Origin: Apostichopus japonicus
Taxonomy: Eukaryota; Echinodermata; Holothuroidea; Aspidochirotida; Stichopodidae
Reading direction: 5' to 3'
Assembly (NCBI RefSeq): GCF_037975245.1
Contig: NC_092579.1
Span: forward strand, 3,806,001 to 3,870,000
Length of the DNA stretch: 64,000 nucleotides
Each line of letters starts with the position of its first letter. Positions within the stretch are counted from its first letter, which is position 1. A model generated the notes under the pieces. That model was given only the letters and a program-made list of their open reading frames with translations. It ran no database searches and was not told the origin of the DNA. A program made the position numbers and the translations under genes. Shown here in pieces: positions 35,673 through 47,900 of the stretch.

Positions 35673-35855
35673 ATTAATAGACGTCTCTGTAAGACAGGTT
35701 CAGGTGAGGTACAGCTAATATTCTTCGATAGGTCTTGAATATAACCTTGTTCTTGATATAGTTCGATACGTTGTTTCTTTGTATGCTGAGTTTCTTGCAG
35801 GTCAACGAAGCGTGAAGTGATAACACAAATTTCACACAGATGGCCCTTGAGATAA
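35673..35855 (-). CDS. candidate internal exon, unrecognised protein
   Basis: Minus-strand acceptor TTTGTCTTTTCAG and perfect donor TTAAT|GTAAGT frame 183 bp with no stop: YLKGHLCEICVITSRFVDLQ and so on, including KKQRIELYQEQGYIQDL and ending VLQRRLL. It enters and leaves in phase 2. The exon at 38108-38301 leaves phase 2, so they join in frame. There is no internal ATG apart from the last codon. The family is not recognised. Confidence 0.6.
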
Positions 35856-35859
35856 CTGA

Positions 35860-36905
35860 AAAGACAAATGATATGATTTTGATCAGAGTATGAAAAAATT
35901 TATTAAAAACTGTAAAAAAAAAACTGAATTTTATATAAAAAACGCTGAACAGCTGAAGTGTGGCGCACGTAAGATGTAGTGGAGGGTTGACTGATAGGGT
36001 AAAAGAGGAGAACAGGCTTGATCTGATCTGGTATCTAGCAAATTAATGAAATGATAGAACTAATCTTTGACCTCCAACATATAAACCATATCGCATGATG
36101 TTTAAGTCAAAATTGAATTAAAAGCAGTTCGTGTATGTTGTCCTTCTTGTTTAATTGAACATATATGAATCTTACTCGAAAAGTTATGTCGTACCTTACT
36201 AAATACATAGAAATTCATTCTCGAAAAGGGAGGGAGAGGAAGGGCGGGACCGGGGAGGGAGGGGTCGGGGGACTGGCTTAATATCAAAACAGGTGGTCTT
36301 CCTGTTAATTCTACAGATCATCATTAAGATAATCACATATCCTGAGATATCCCTATCCATCAATCTAACTTCCATTGAGTAAGTGGGCCACCATATTGGT
36401 CTATCTAACCAGTCCAACATCAGTCTGCAAAAAGCAAATAACTTTATAGCGTCTGTCATATAGTTACGGCGGACTTGTGACTTGTGTGGTCAACGGTCCC
36501 ATGGGAAATTATATACGATTTACCGTTATTATTCAAACTAGAAACCTGACAAAGTAAGGAGATGAACTAAGTATTTCACATCAGAGTAAACTGGACATGT
36601 TGGTTAGTTGGGGGGGGGGGGGAGTGATGTTGGGGGATTCGGACGGGAGTATGAGTTTGATTTGATTCCCAATAGTTTTTTTTTTCTTTATCCATTACCT
36701 TTTTGAAGATTGTCACCAATCACACATCCTGTTCGACCTCATCGCATCTCTTGTAAATGGTGGTCAGGGAATTTTAGAAAATTCAGACACAGTTTATTTA
36801 TTGGTGTACAAATATTAAAGCAGCACCCGATACTCATAGCTAGTACAGTAACTACTGTTCATGTACCACAATGTCATCAGTTACTACTGCGCTGTATTCC
36901 TAACT
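35860..36905. other. presumed intron of the 38.3-kb minus-strand gene
   Basis: Holds G-rich runs (36230-36260, 36610-36622). A possible minus-strand exon after TTTTTGCAG near 36427 would enter in phase 2 (LMLDWLDRPIWWPTYSMEV), but it has no phase-compatible donor, so I do not call it. Confidence 0.35.
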
Positions 36906-37353
36906 CGGTGACATGTGTTACAGGTGGCACAGTAATTACTGCAAAGCTGTTACACGTTCCCATGTAAGACAAAGAACTGCGCGACTGGACAAGGAGTCTA
37001 TGAGTATTTGACGTAGTAAACTATATACTATATTAAGGCCTAATTTAGACGTATAACTACTCATAAGGCTAATCTAGGTTCCCCCTCTCCGCCTTAGGTC
37101 CCGTTTTGTATATCTGTTTTGTATCTATTTGAGACTTGGACACTATCATCTGTCCGTGAAGAATGTTTCAATCGAATGGATTTACTAATACGATTAGAAA
37201 AAATTTAGGCTACCATCTGAATCTCGCATGCAGTATACAATTAGGGAGTAGTCTTCGTCACCCATCCGCCGCGCATTTTCACCTTTCGGACTCTTAGTTC
37301 AACGTGTAACAGCTTTTCAGTAGTTACTGTGCCACCTGTAACACATGTTACCG
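36906..37353. mobile_element. MITE-like element with 53-bp inverted ends
   Basis: The left arm 36906-36958 and right arm 37301-37353 are reverse complements with about four mismatches (ACATGTGTTACAGGTGGCAC shared). The interior is about 340 bp with no coding. Target duplications are not clear. Part of the left arm motif (ACAGTAACTACTG) also occurs outside at 36844. Confidence 0.75.
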
Positions 37354-38107
37354 TGTTGCGAACACAAACGAGGCATCAAAATGACAGCATAGAAACAACC
37401 TTCAAATGTTCACTTACGTTATCTTAGCGTAAATTCCTAAAACATAATGTATAGGGCGAATGCTCCCGTGGTAGGCTAGGAATGAGCTAAGATTACACGG
37501 CATATGAAAGGAAACGGCAAGTCTCTATACCACTCCCTTCGGTTTTTGTCACTCCCCACCCCTCGTTTTTTTTTTGGGGGGGGGAGAGAGGCATATTTCC
37601 TGGGCTAGTATAGAACTGCCTTGTGCGGGTTTATATTATGTGTATATGATAAGAACATATTGCAGAATTTATTCCTTTGTTTTAAACTATTTATTTAACT
37701 AGGAAGTTCACTAAACTATAACACCAACCTTTAAATTAAAACTATAGCTTAATATTTCATAATATATTTAAATCCAAGTCCAAGTTCAAGTCTTTACAGT
37801 GTTGGTTTTTCCATGCATATAGCCTAGGCCCTTTTATGTCGTTTGTTCAACTTTGGACATGGCCATCTCTATACCGTAGAGTCAGGCATGCTGCTATTCG
37901 GCAAGACGCGACAGAGCGGAGTCAACATTGATTGTATCAACAGGATACCACGACTATCATCAGCGGTGTGTGTCAGTATAAGGTCAACGAACACACTGTA
38001 CATTGAATAGGGATTATATCATATAATTATACCTAAATTAGAGAATGAAATACAAAAAAATGTATTCTAGTAACATATTCAGTTAATTTTATCTTCCGGT
38101 TGTCCAC

Positions 38108-38301
38108 CTGTGAAATATTTCAAAATAATCTCCAATGAAACACGGGTCCTCAATCACCACCAAGCCGTTTAATGTACAATCAAGAACAGCTAGAATACTA
38201 TATGAATTAATCCAGTGCAAAACTAAATTATTCAATTCCACAGATCTATATCCCTTGAATTTAAAAGACACGCGTCGGTCCAACACCCGGTGTAGCTCCA
38301 T
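38108..38301 (-). CDS. candidate first coding exon, unrecognised protein
   Basis: ATG at 38301 in a good context (GATATGG) opens MELHRVLDRRVSFKFKGYRS, continues through LVLHWINSYSILAVLDCTLN and ends GDYFEIFH at a donor, CACAG|GTGGAC, in phase 2. ATTAACAG just before the ATG could be an acceptor, making this exon 2. It joins in frame with 35673-35855. No signal peptide, transmembrane helix or known domain is seen. Confidence 0.55.
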
Positions 38302-38594
38302 ATCTGTTAATCAGAACACATGAGCGCCAAACTATTAAATCACTAAACGAGGAGGAGGTCCAGTAGGGAACTCTAGTCATGTCGGTGAAGTCAGCCATTA
38401 CATCCAGTTGTGAGCAACAACTTATTGGTTGATTAACAGGTCTTTTGTATCTCGAAATCAGTTGCATTTTGTTTCTGGTTTCCTTGGAAACCTACGAGGT
38501 TGCGTTTCTAGATGCGAGTTAAATTATCGGAATCGAAAGTACAACTCTATTTCAGCATTGAAATGTCTTACTTTGATTAATAGATGAGTAAACA

Positions 38595-38663
38595 ATGACT
38601 GGGATCGCGATAGCTCACAGTGCAGAAGATGTAGAGCTGCTAGAAAACAATACTACGGGACAC
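38595..38663 (+). CDS. candidate first coding exon, divergent gene
   Basis: AAACAATGA is a good start context. The frame reads MTGIAIAHSAEDVELLENNT, then TGH, and reaches a donor-like GTAGGT in phase 0. It lies about 290 bp from the start of the minus-strand gene, so the two could share a promoter. Downstream exons were not identified with confidence; an open frame ending at 39530 after an AATGTAG acceptor is one candidate. Confidence 0.35.
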
Positions 38664-38847
38664 GTAGGTTAGCTACTTCACTACTACCAAATATATGGTT
38701 CATTGTGTGGTGTTTAACACAAAGCTGGAAAGAGCATACCATTAACAACCAAACAGTGTGAAAGTTTTAACGCAGTAATTTAATACATGTGACTCCCGGA
38801 GAACTGACACTCGTTTTAATGTTTTGATTTTAACGACAAAAAAAATA

Positions 38848-39150
38848 TCACCACCTCGTTTTATTTAAAACTGTATTACTAACGATATATCCACATGCCA
38901 GAATAACATGGGTTGACGATTATGATGTCCTGGGCTTATCATCACTAACAATTCAATACTAGGAAAAAAGGCTTATAGCCTAACTCAGGCCTATGTACGT
39001 TGCCTTTCCTTTGGTCTAACTAAGGTTAGCCTAGGTAATAACTCAAGCCTAGAATATTTCAGTCTATGAACATAGCCCTATCTAGAATTATATAGAAATT
39101 CATACAAAGGCTCTATTTTGCAACATATTTCCCAACACTATAATTCGGCA
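38848..39150 (+). repeat. ~300-bp direct duplication, copy B
   Basis: Partner of 33168-33462. Confidence 0.85.
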
Positions 39151-39934
39151 AAAGGACATGAGCAGTTGGTATAGGACTAGCCAGTAATCTGAGTTTTAAA
39201 CATTTGTTAACTAACCCAAAGATATAAAATTATGCAGGCTACTATTTGGTTTGGGCGTTTCTCACTGACAAATACAGTTAGCTGGCGTGACTTATTTGTG
39301 TGCCTGATAGCGTTTGGATGTGTTGGTATAGATGGTGCACTAGGCTGGTGACTGGTGACAAATGTAGGGATCCACTAAAAGGAGAGAACGCACTTACGCC
39401 TGTTGGTAGGAGGAACAAAGCGGAACCAAGATGCAGCTTGAAACTTGTCAAAATGAAAGAGAAAAGTGTTGAAGTATGCAGATTAATTTTTGACGGTATT
39501 AACCAGGACGGTCTACGAAATAGGAACTAACTAGTAAGGTCGGTTACACCCAAACTAAAGCTAGGGTTCGTTGAGCATTTTGAATGAGTTAGCGTTATTG
39601 CCGTGAATAGTCATTGTGAGTCATTCCAGGTGAAAAATATGTTTGTTCTACACATGAATAAGGACCACGACAAGCAAAATGCCAAGTCTTTATCATTCAG
39701 AGAGTATTCTACACTGCATAGGACATATAAATAATAAAAGCCAACGCGCAATCACATATGCAGGGAGGAAGTAGCAGTAACTGGTCCGAATTGTCGCATT
39801 CTACTCACAGCAGTCAACAAATAACACTGCAGTCGCGTGTCGATCAAATGAAAATCTCTTGGTCGGAAAACACGTTTTTTTCACATATACATGTACACTA
39901 TGTTTGTTTCATACCAGTCTACATTCTCCAAGCG
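39151..39934. other. undetermined stretch
   Basis: Two plus-strand open frames (39300-39530 and 39758-40099) have partly protein-like composition (KMKEKSVEVCRLIFDGINQD; MQGGSSSNWSELSHSTHSSQ) but no known domain. I cannot decide whether either is an exon. Confidence 0.3.
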
Positions 39935-40207
39935 ATTGGCTGGCATTACGTCATTGACTGCTGCTTCGTCCTGTATGGTTGTCATCGTCGTCAGATTAAT
40001 CTGTTTTTGACTCAAATATATAGGGTTGTGTGTCTCCCTGAGGTGAGAATTCGAAATTTGAAAGCTGTTAAGTTTTTGATTGGTAGATGTTTCCAATGAT
40101 TTAGTCACCACACGTTAAGACAACAAAGAAAAAATAAAGACAGTCCACCATAGAAAAGGATTTGTTTGACTGTATTTCTGCAATGTAAAGTGACGGTGAT
40201 GACGTCA
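39935..40207. promoter_or_regulatory. CRE and CCAAT cluster, possible promoter
   Basis: A perfect CREB/ATF palindrome TGACGTCA lies at 40200-40207 and a variant TGACGTAA on the minus strand at 39946-39953, ten bases from a CCAAT box (minus, 39935-39939). This combination is common in animal promoters. No gene start next to it is certain. Confidence 0.35.
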
Positions 40208-41945
40208 TAACTGTAACCGAGTAACTACGAGAAGAATGTGCGATTACTCGACTACAAAATAAATAGTCGAATATCAGCACTACTCTAACTTTTCTTATTA
40301 ATATACATATTTCATACATTTCAAAGACTTTTTAAACATTTTTCATTCTGCATGAACGTTAAAATATTAAGAGATGAACTGTAATATGAAAGTTTATTAC
40401 AAACCTTTGCACTGTCTCTACTATTTGCACTTGAAATTTAAAATTCCTTCCAAAGCATCACAATGTAACTGCATAATTGCCCTAATACTTACTCGAACTA
40501 AGTTAAAGTTAGACCACATGCCTAGGCTAACGATCGCCTAGGCCTAACTTACCATAGGCTAGGGCAAATAGGGGAAATAAGTTAGGGCTTGGATACTTAG
40601 GCCTAGTAACTTAAACTGTAGCCTAGTTTGCAGGCCTTAGTTCGGCCAACTCAGTTCTAATCCAACTTAAGATTTAAAGTGAGTTGGCTAGTATTACTGG
40701 ATCAAGTCTCACTCGCATCCGGCCGGGGTGTCATAATTTGCACTATGCAGCTGGATAATAGTTTGGCATCGAGTTAGCATTGGATAATAGTGTGGCATAT
40801 GTTATGGATTTCAAATGTTGTACTTGTGGATAGTTATTGGTAATTGGTATTTGTATCTGTGTGTACATTTTGTCGTTGCATTTCAATGTTTTATCATCAT
40901 TTTGATATATGTTGTATTTGTTAATGATTATTGGTAATTATATGTATGGTGATAGTGTAAACGGAGAAGAAAATGATATTCTTCATTTGTCTTTATGTGT
41001 TTATTATGTCGCTGCATTTAAATCACGGTTTATTATGACAAATAATAATGGTGATAGTGTAAATGATAGGAATATAAAACATTTCAGTTGTCTCCATGTG
41101 TGTCAAAGTGATATTGCTACATATGAACGAAATGAATACCATAAATCATGACAGAGCCTGGTTAGGGAAGCTTTATGCGATTACGATGTTCCTTCCTATT
41201 CTGCTAATACTGTAACAAGCCAGAACCTTTATAACGGCAGTGTCTGTATGGGTTTATACGCCAGTCGGGTCCATTAATGTGTTCCCATAAAGCATATGTA
41301 ATTAACAATATGAAAAGCGAAGGTTCATTCTGCCAATAACTTGGACCAGTGGCATGTGTATTTGCCATACGTCAACAGCTGGGCTTTATCAATCAGCTAT
41401 CAACCAATCACTAAGCAATACAGCGACCATATCCCTTCAAATATACTGGTCTTAATCAGAGAGCAGTATTAAGTGTGAGGTCAACGGGCAATGAGTGAGA
41501 ACAATAGCTTTTAAAGGCCATCAAATTCTCAGGAAAGGGAATTCGTTCCTCCCCTCAAAAATGCCAAATGAAAATATTACTCTGAAAATGTAGAAATTAG
41601 TTTTATTACCCACATTTACATATCCACACACGAGCAACAGTGTGCACAACCCACAACCACACATTGCAACAGAAGCAATTCAGTAAAACTGCTGTGTGAG
41701 GTACACACAAACTATACAACCAACACACTATAAGACACATCCCTGTCTAATTCTAATGAGGCATGATCCTTTTCCTAGCATTTGGCCTAGGGTATCCCGC
41801 AGAATTATCCTTGAATCCATGACCTTACGTTAGACAGCTAAAGCTTATGAAGGCATAACCTAACAGACTAAACTTAACGCTACATGTAGCATACGCCCAT
41901 TAAAAGCCGCATTGACTTACACAGTATATCACAAAAGAAATATGA
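40208..41945. other. gene-poor stretch
   Basis: Contains a degenerate internal repetition at 40840-41130 (GGTGATAGTGTAAA twice, with related TTGTC-rich blocks), which makes an 80-codon open frame there. No supported gene. Confidence 0.4.
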
Positions 41946-42010
41946 TCTTTATGTGGTCTCTATGTGGTCTGTATTTGGTCTTTATGTGGTAATGTGGTCT
42001 CTATGTGTTT
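41946..42010. repeat. short tandem repeat, TATGTGGTCT unit
   Basis: Five to six imperfect copies of a ~12-bp unit (TTTATGTGGTCTC). Confidence 0.85.
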
Positions 42011-42429
42011 ACAAAGAAGTTTTCATTAGCTAAACGCTACCCATTTGTGGATAACTGACAAGTTGGCCTTTCAGGCACCATCAATCTTCTGTACCATGAC
42101 CGCGCAATTTTTTTGCTATTTTGTCACTTGTAAACAAACCGCTTCACTCAGTAGTAAACAATTTTTTGAAATTAAAATAGTCAACTTGAAAGAAATCAAT
42201 ACAGGTCAATGGTGGTCAACCTGAGGTCAAACGTCGCCCAAATGCAGGTCGACTTTTGGATTACAGTAGTGTAACTCCCAACATTGATGGACATTTGGTT
42301 CTCAAGTAATTGCAAAAATACTAGTTTTTGACCACTTATTGACCTTTGTCGTCCTTGGATCGAATGACCGTTATGTTTGGAAACGATCCCTGACCCCATT
42401 CACAAATACTCCCAAAATATCAACCATTT

Positions 42430-42690
42430 CGGACCCTGTCAATGGGAGTTGTTGCATTTTTAATATTTTCCATTTTTTACCCTAAATGACCTTTGGAGAC
42501 CTTTGTGGGCACGAAAAACGATAGAGATCTTCCTCTCACTATGGGCTATCCACACACCAAGTTTGGTAATGATACATCATATCCTTATTGAGATATCGTG
42601 TACACAAACCAAGCGTCACAAACACACTCTCGCCAAGTTGAATGCATAGGTTCCTTGCTTTGCAAAAAGCAAGGAACCAAAAATGAATCG
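42430..42690 (+). repeat. ~145-bp repeat family, copy with long terminal hairpin
   Basis: Carries AAATGACCTTTGGAGACC, TTGAGATATCGTGTACACAA and a GCGTCACAAACACAC end, then a perfect 13-bp hairpin, GGTTCCTTGCTTT-GCAA-AAAGCAAGGAACC (42649-42678), followed by AAAAATGA. Confidence 0.8.
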
Positions 42691-42841
42691 CCCTACCCTT
42701 GGCTTAAATAGCAGTAGGCCTACCGAACAATTTCTGTGATTTTAGTCCTAGCCCATGCCTCTCCATCCTCCTAAATTATTTCAATATGCCTTATCACATC
42801 GTTAAGCCATTCTGCTTTCTCCTCCCCCCCCCCCCCAACAA

Positions 42842-42953
42842 ACGGTATTTTCCGCTGACAAGGCGTTGTTTTCCGCTGACAAATTTGGTGTGCCGCGGAG
42901 AGCACCGTTTTTTGTCTGCGGGAAGTACCATGCGCGGAAAATAACGGTACCCG
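42842..42953. repeat. inverted repeat ACGGTATTTTCCGC
   Basis: ACGGTATTTTCCGC at the left and GCGGAAAATAACGGTACC at the right are inverted copies with one indel. TTTTCCGCTGACAA is also directly duplicated at 42849 and 42871. It may be a very small MITE. Confidence 0.65.
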
Positions 42954-43060
42954 GCCAAAGCCTACTCAGCATAGCCAGGTATATTCTGGACAGTAATTTT
43001 ATAGGCTATTTATCTAAATTTACTCAACTATGACTTTAAGACCTAATGATATTCACTAAT

Positions 43061-44577
43061 TAGTTCAATTTCTATGAGCCCAAATGACCTACGCTAGGGT
43101 CCAGCCCTAGTTTTATAGTTTACACCTAGATGTTTGGCTGGACCATAGGCTAGGCCTGCGTTTCTTATTTGAATTTGGTGTCTAATACTGATGGCCATTG
43201 GGCCTATGGAGCACAATTTACAAAAGTCACAACTCCACAAAACGTATGACATATCTCGTGTCTTCGTAATATCGTGTTTTCAAGGTTTTCACAATTTGGC
43301 CCCTAGTGACCCCCAATGACCTTTGACCTCACCAAACCATAGGGATCTTGAACTCAACGTGCCACAACTACATACTAAATATGAAATTGGTCCAAGCTTC
43401 CCTTCTTGAGATATCGTGTTTACAAGGTTTCACAATCTGACCCCTGGTGACCCCAATGACCTTTGAACTCCTCTAAAAACCAATAGACTTCTTTTACTCA
43501 ATGTGGTATTCCTACACACCAAATATGAGATTGGTACAAGCTCCCCTTATTGAGATACCATGTTTAAAAGCAAGGCGTCACATGCACATATACACACTCA
43601 TCCGCCTGAGTGACTACAAAGTTACGATTACCATCAGAAACGAAAATGTTTGGTTTTGTAAGACTTCTACAGAAAATTTAATACTGTCCTGAAATGAATT
43701 AACATGTCCAAAAAAAAAACACTTGAGCGATTTGTTCACCATGTGGCCTGACGAAAAATATATTGTCAATATATCTGTCATAATGATACGGCTTAAGCGT
43801 AGAAAATGATAGCTTTTCCTATTCCAATCTGTGAATAAATATGTTTGCGTACGAAGGTGCTAATTAAGTGCCCACAGCAAAATTTTGACAAGCCATAAAT
43901 ATATTCCTGACACATTGTTGCTTGAACTACAGTTTTGTTTCTTCTGAAATCTCTGACAAGTCTTGCACATCCTTCATTTTCTTTCTCTGTCAGGGCTTTT
44001 TCTAGTTTTGTGATGTTTGTGAAGAAATCAGTGAATTTTCGGTCGGCATCTGTGTAGTTACATCATGATACCAAGATTGAACTGAATCGGACATAGGGTT
44101 GAAGAGATATTGAAATTTTATGAGTTTGATATTAAAGCCCGCCCACTCATAAATATTCATTAGATGGGAACCACAAACAATCGGGCACATATACACATCA
44201 TGGTGCAACTCCCTACCCAGCATAACAATGACTTAACTTGTGGTTGTTGAGATAGCATGTTTACAATTGAGCCGTCACATCCACACACACGCACACAAGT
44301 CATCATGACTGCATTGATTATGATTCTAATCGAAACCAAAACTTACAGCATACACACACGCACGCTGACATGAATGTATAAGTTACTTGTAATTGTTTGC
44401 TTATCAAAGCCAAGAATAGAGTATACAGTCACATAAAGTATTTACATACATAACCATGTAAGAGGGGGAGTAGAATATAAGTCACTCATACTGGTGTAAT
44501 TAAGCATATAATGCTGTTTAATCAGCTCGAACTGTAATTAACAGTGATTACAGAAAGATTTACTGCCTTCCTCTGCC
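43061..44577 (+). repeat. segmental duplication ~1.5 kb, copy B
   Basis: Partner of 33971-35510. Its right end lies only 100 bp from the stop codon of the large minus-strand gene. Confidence 0.9.
43910..44055 (-). pseudogene. decayed copy of the death-fold terminal exon
   Basis: On the minus strand KFTDFFTNITKLEKALTEKE then NEGCARLVRDFRRNKTVVQA aligns with the last exon of the adjacent gene (LENALTEQGNEECGKLVREF). Only the C-terminal half of the domain is present, and no acceptor or stop at the right place is retained. It shows that the gene's 3' end was duplicated next to itself. Confidence 0.75.
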
Positions 44578-44676
44578 CCTCTCAAGTGAACAAGTTCCTG
44601 GTTAGTGTTACATCACCATTGGTGATATGTTCATATCAATACTTGTCTACAATAACCCACAATATGATTTCAGTCA

Positions 44677-44978
44677 TTATTCTGGGCACAATGCTGCTTG
44701 AACTACAGGATTTTTCCATCTAAATTCTCTGACAAGTTTTCCACATTCTTCATTTCCTTGTTCTGTTAAGGCATTTTCCAATGTTGTGACATTTGTAGGA
44801 GATATCAGTAAACTTTTGGTCAGCTTCTCTAACAAAAGAGTTCCTGGTGTTTTGTGCTTCTTGATTTCAGTAACTCCTTCTTCAGGAAGTTGGAAAATAT
44901 TTGCCAGCAGGGTAGATTGGTCTACATCAAGATGTTCTGATATGTTTTGCTTTAGCTGATCAAATGATTTCATGATGG
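44677..44978 (-). CDS. terminal exon: death-fold (DED-like) domain 3
   Basis: Acceptor CTTTCAACCTTACAG, phase 1 in, stop TAA at 44677-44679. It reads MKSFDQLKQNISEHLDVDQS, ANIFQLPEEGVTEIKKHKTP, NVTTLENALTEQGNEECGKL and ends QAALCPE. The ATG at 44973 is internal. Decayed copies of its second half lie at 43910-44055 and 34851-34985. Confidence 0.85.
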
Positions 44979-47900
44979 CTGTAAGGTTGAAAGAAAAGTA
45001 AATTGTGGCTCTACATAAAGTGCATTAAACTGATCCTGTTTTAAGCAAATAATATCCAGAAATGTGAGACAACATAGATGTGTTTCTTACACTCAGGGGC
45101 AAAATAAACCTGAAAGCTCAGAGTTTTCAATGAGACTAAAATGGAAATCTGATTTAAATCCCAGAGTGCATATTTAAAGCAGGTGGCTGAATTTCAGTAA
45201 TTGTTGTTTTCCACTGCAATGTGACTCGAATACAGTATCAATACTCAGTCTAAGTGTGTTGCTTTGGTATCAATACTTATGTTTAAAACCTAAGCACACA
45301 TCAATACTTAACATAATTTAGGTGCAATCCTTTTATATAAGATGTATATGTAATCTTGCTATTCATGCATCCGCATTTTACATACTGCCGACAATTCCTT
45401 ACATTTGAGATGTGTACACCTGATCGTACTTTGCAAAGAGGAGTCCCGACTGCAGTTGTCAACTATTTGCAAAACTTGATATTGAAGAAACTGTTTTAGT
45501 TTAGAAATCTGTTAGTGAGTGCAACATGGTAATGAAACATCTTCAGCTGCATTAACATGCTAAAGTAATTAATTACTCACATTCAGGTAGAATGAGCTGG
45601 AATGGAGATGTGATTTGGTCAATGTGTCGTAACTTTTCAATCTGTGAAGAGGAAACAGGGGAAAGCTGTATGATTGCCCTAGAAAATTACTTTGTGCATA
45701 TTTCACCTCTATCAATTAAGAAGCAGTTTAACTAATACTTTAAAGATATGTTAATTAGGAATTAATGTTTATACAGTATATTTTCTATACATTTGTAGCT
45801 AGTCATAACATTTCTTCTGACATTTTAAAATTATATTTCAAACCTTTATAATAAATGTCAGTTCATCAACTAAGACCGACAGAGCAGAGACTTTGATAGA
45901 AACGGAACCAGGAAACGAAAACGTTTGGTGGTTCTGATGCCTTAACATATACATAGTGTGGTAAGCCATACATGTTAATATTCACAAACTTGTGCACAGC
46001 CAAATGCAGAGGATTATCTATTGACTAATGCTGCAACATATAAAGGAAGGTACCAGGGATAAGTCATCATGTTGAGACATATTATAAAACAGATACATGC
46101 ATGAATTTTAATGTGGTCAAATTTTATGATCTCATAAGCATGTATCTGTACTTAACATATCATCCAAGTACTCATGTGAAGCTAATCAGACATACTATTT
46201 CAGATTAAGAATTTTATGTTCACAGATTACAGTTCATGATACGCACACAAAAAACAACACAGTTGATTGTATGAATGTAGTGTGACAAACCTAATATGTC
46301 AAGGATGAAAATCATAAAACATTTGGTTGTTGTCATGTGTTTAACAGCCATTTCTTGCAATTTGATGAATATTAATGACATGAAGTTGGAGATGTAATGA
46401 AAATGTGCTTTTTGTGCACCAACATCACCATACCAGTATGAAAAAAGTTTACTTTAAGCCCTGTCCACTCATTAACTTTCATGAGATGAGAACCAAGAAC
46501 AATGTGGCATAAATACTCATCATGGGGATCTATCTCTCAAGTACAACATTGATTCAACTTGTGGTTGTTGAGATATTGTGTTTACAAGCTGTTTTTGACA
46601 ATGTTCAATTAAGCTCCACCCAATCATGAATATCACTGATGTAAAATTGTTGTTGCAAAGACTACGTAATTACATAACCATACCATGTATCTGACAAAAT
46701 TCTACAAACGGTTGCAGAGATATTGACATTTTAAGAAATCTCTCTGTTACACCCTGCCAATTTCAATAATATTGAAGAGATGGGAACCACAAGCACTTAG
46801 GCACATCTACACAGCATGGGGCATCTACCTACCAAGTACAACGTTGATTCAAATTGTGCTTGTTGATATATCATGTTTAAAAGCTGTTTTCCACGATTTT
46901 CCATTAAGCCCCACCCACTCATGAATATTAATGAGGTTAAAGTTGTTCTTGCAAAGAAAAAAACAGGCACTTACTATGTAGTTAAATCACCATACCAAGT
47001 ATGAACTAAATCAAACATACGGTTGAAGACATTGCCATATTAAGAATTTTATGTTAAGGCCCACCCACTCATTAATATTCATGAGATGGGAACGACAAAT
47101 AATAGCAAACATCTACACATCATGGGGCATCTACCTACCACACATGACATTTGCCTCATCTTGCGGTTGTTGAAATATCGTGTTTACAAGCTAGCCGTCA
47201 CATCAACACACACACACACATGAACATACATGATTGTATTACATTCAGACCGAGGACCCCATTGTATTTTCCATTGTTCAAATCCACGTACCCTTACCTT
47301 AACAATACCCCAAACAATAGAATTCTTCCGAGGACGTGGTGATTCTTTAGAAATCACAACCAAGGACCTGGAATTCTTTTGTTCAAGTCCTCGGTCAGCT
47401 GGCAAAACAAACGCACACACACACCTATATGCACGACAGCATGATCGCAAAGGTTACTGAGCCTTTGGCAAGATAACCAGAAATGACTTTCTAAGAGAAT
47501 GTTAAAAGGGTAAATAATCATCAAACAAGGTAAATATAAAAGAAGTTGCAGTATCTAAGATAAATCCAAAGTAAATTGTTAAACTCCTCATATTCAAATC
47601 TTTCTTTCTGTTAAGTCAAAATCGAGTTACCTGCAACTGAATACTAAACTGGAAAAGATTCCTTTTAAGTAACATCCCATATCTTGCTTCTATTTCCAGA
47701 TTGACAGTATCTTTGATCCCACTATACTGAAGATGGAATTCTATCTTGTGTCTGTTCTTTAACCATAAGGTTTCCATGGCAACATCCTGTAGAGAAGAAT
47801 AATCAGAGGGTCTTTAATTATTATTTCATAAAACTTTAGACTTGAAAGCATTTAATATGACATTGAAGTGGTTAAAGTTAATGTGCTGACAGCTAAGCAA

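Noticed and set aside
36199..36459. Minus-strand exon with a possible membrane helix
   Set aside because: The acceptor is good, but no phase-compatible donor follows and the 3' half is low-complexity Pro/Arg from a G-rich run.
40909..41151. 80-codon open frame with internal repeats
   Set aside because: AT-rich, degenerate DNA repetition explains it; no domain or splice signals.
46430..47215. Evenly spaced repeats resembling a CRISPR array
   Set aside because: Units are about 150 bp and degenerate with no unique spacers; this is eukaryotic tandem repeat DNA.
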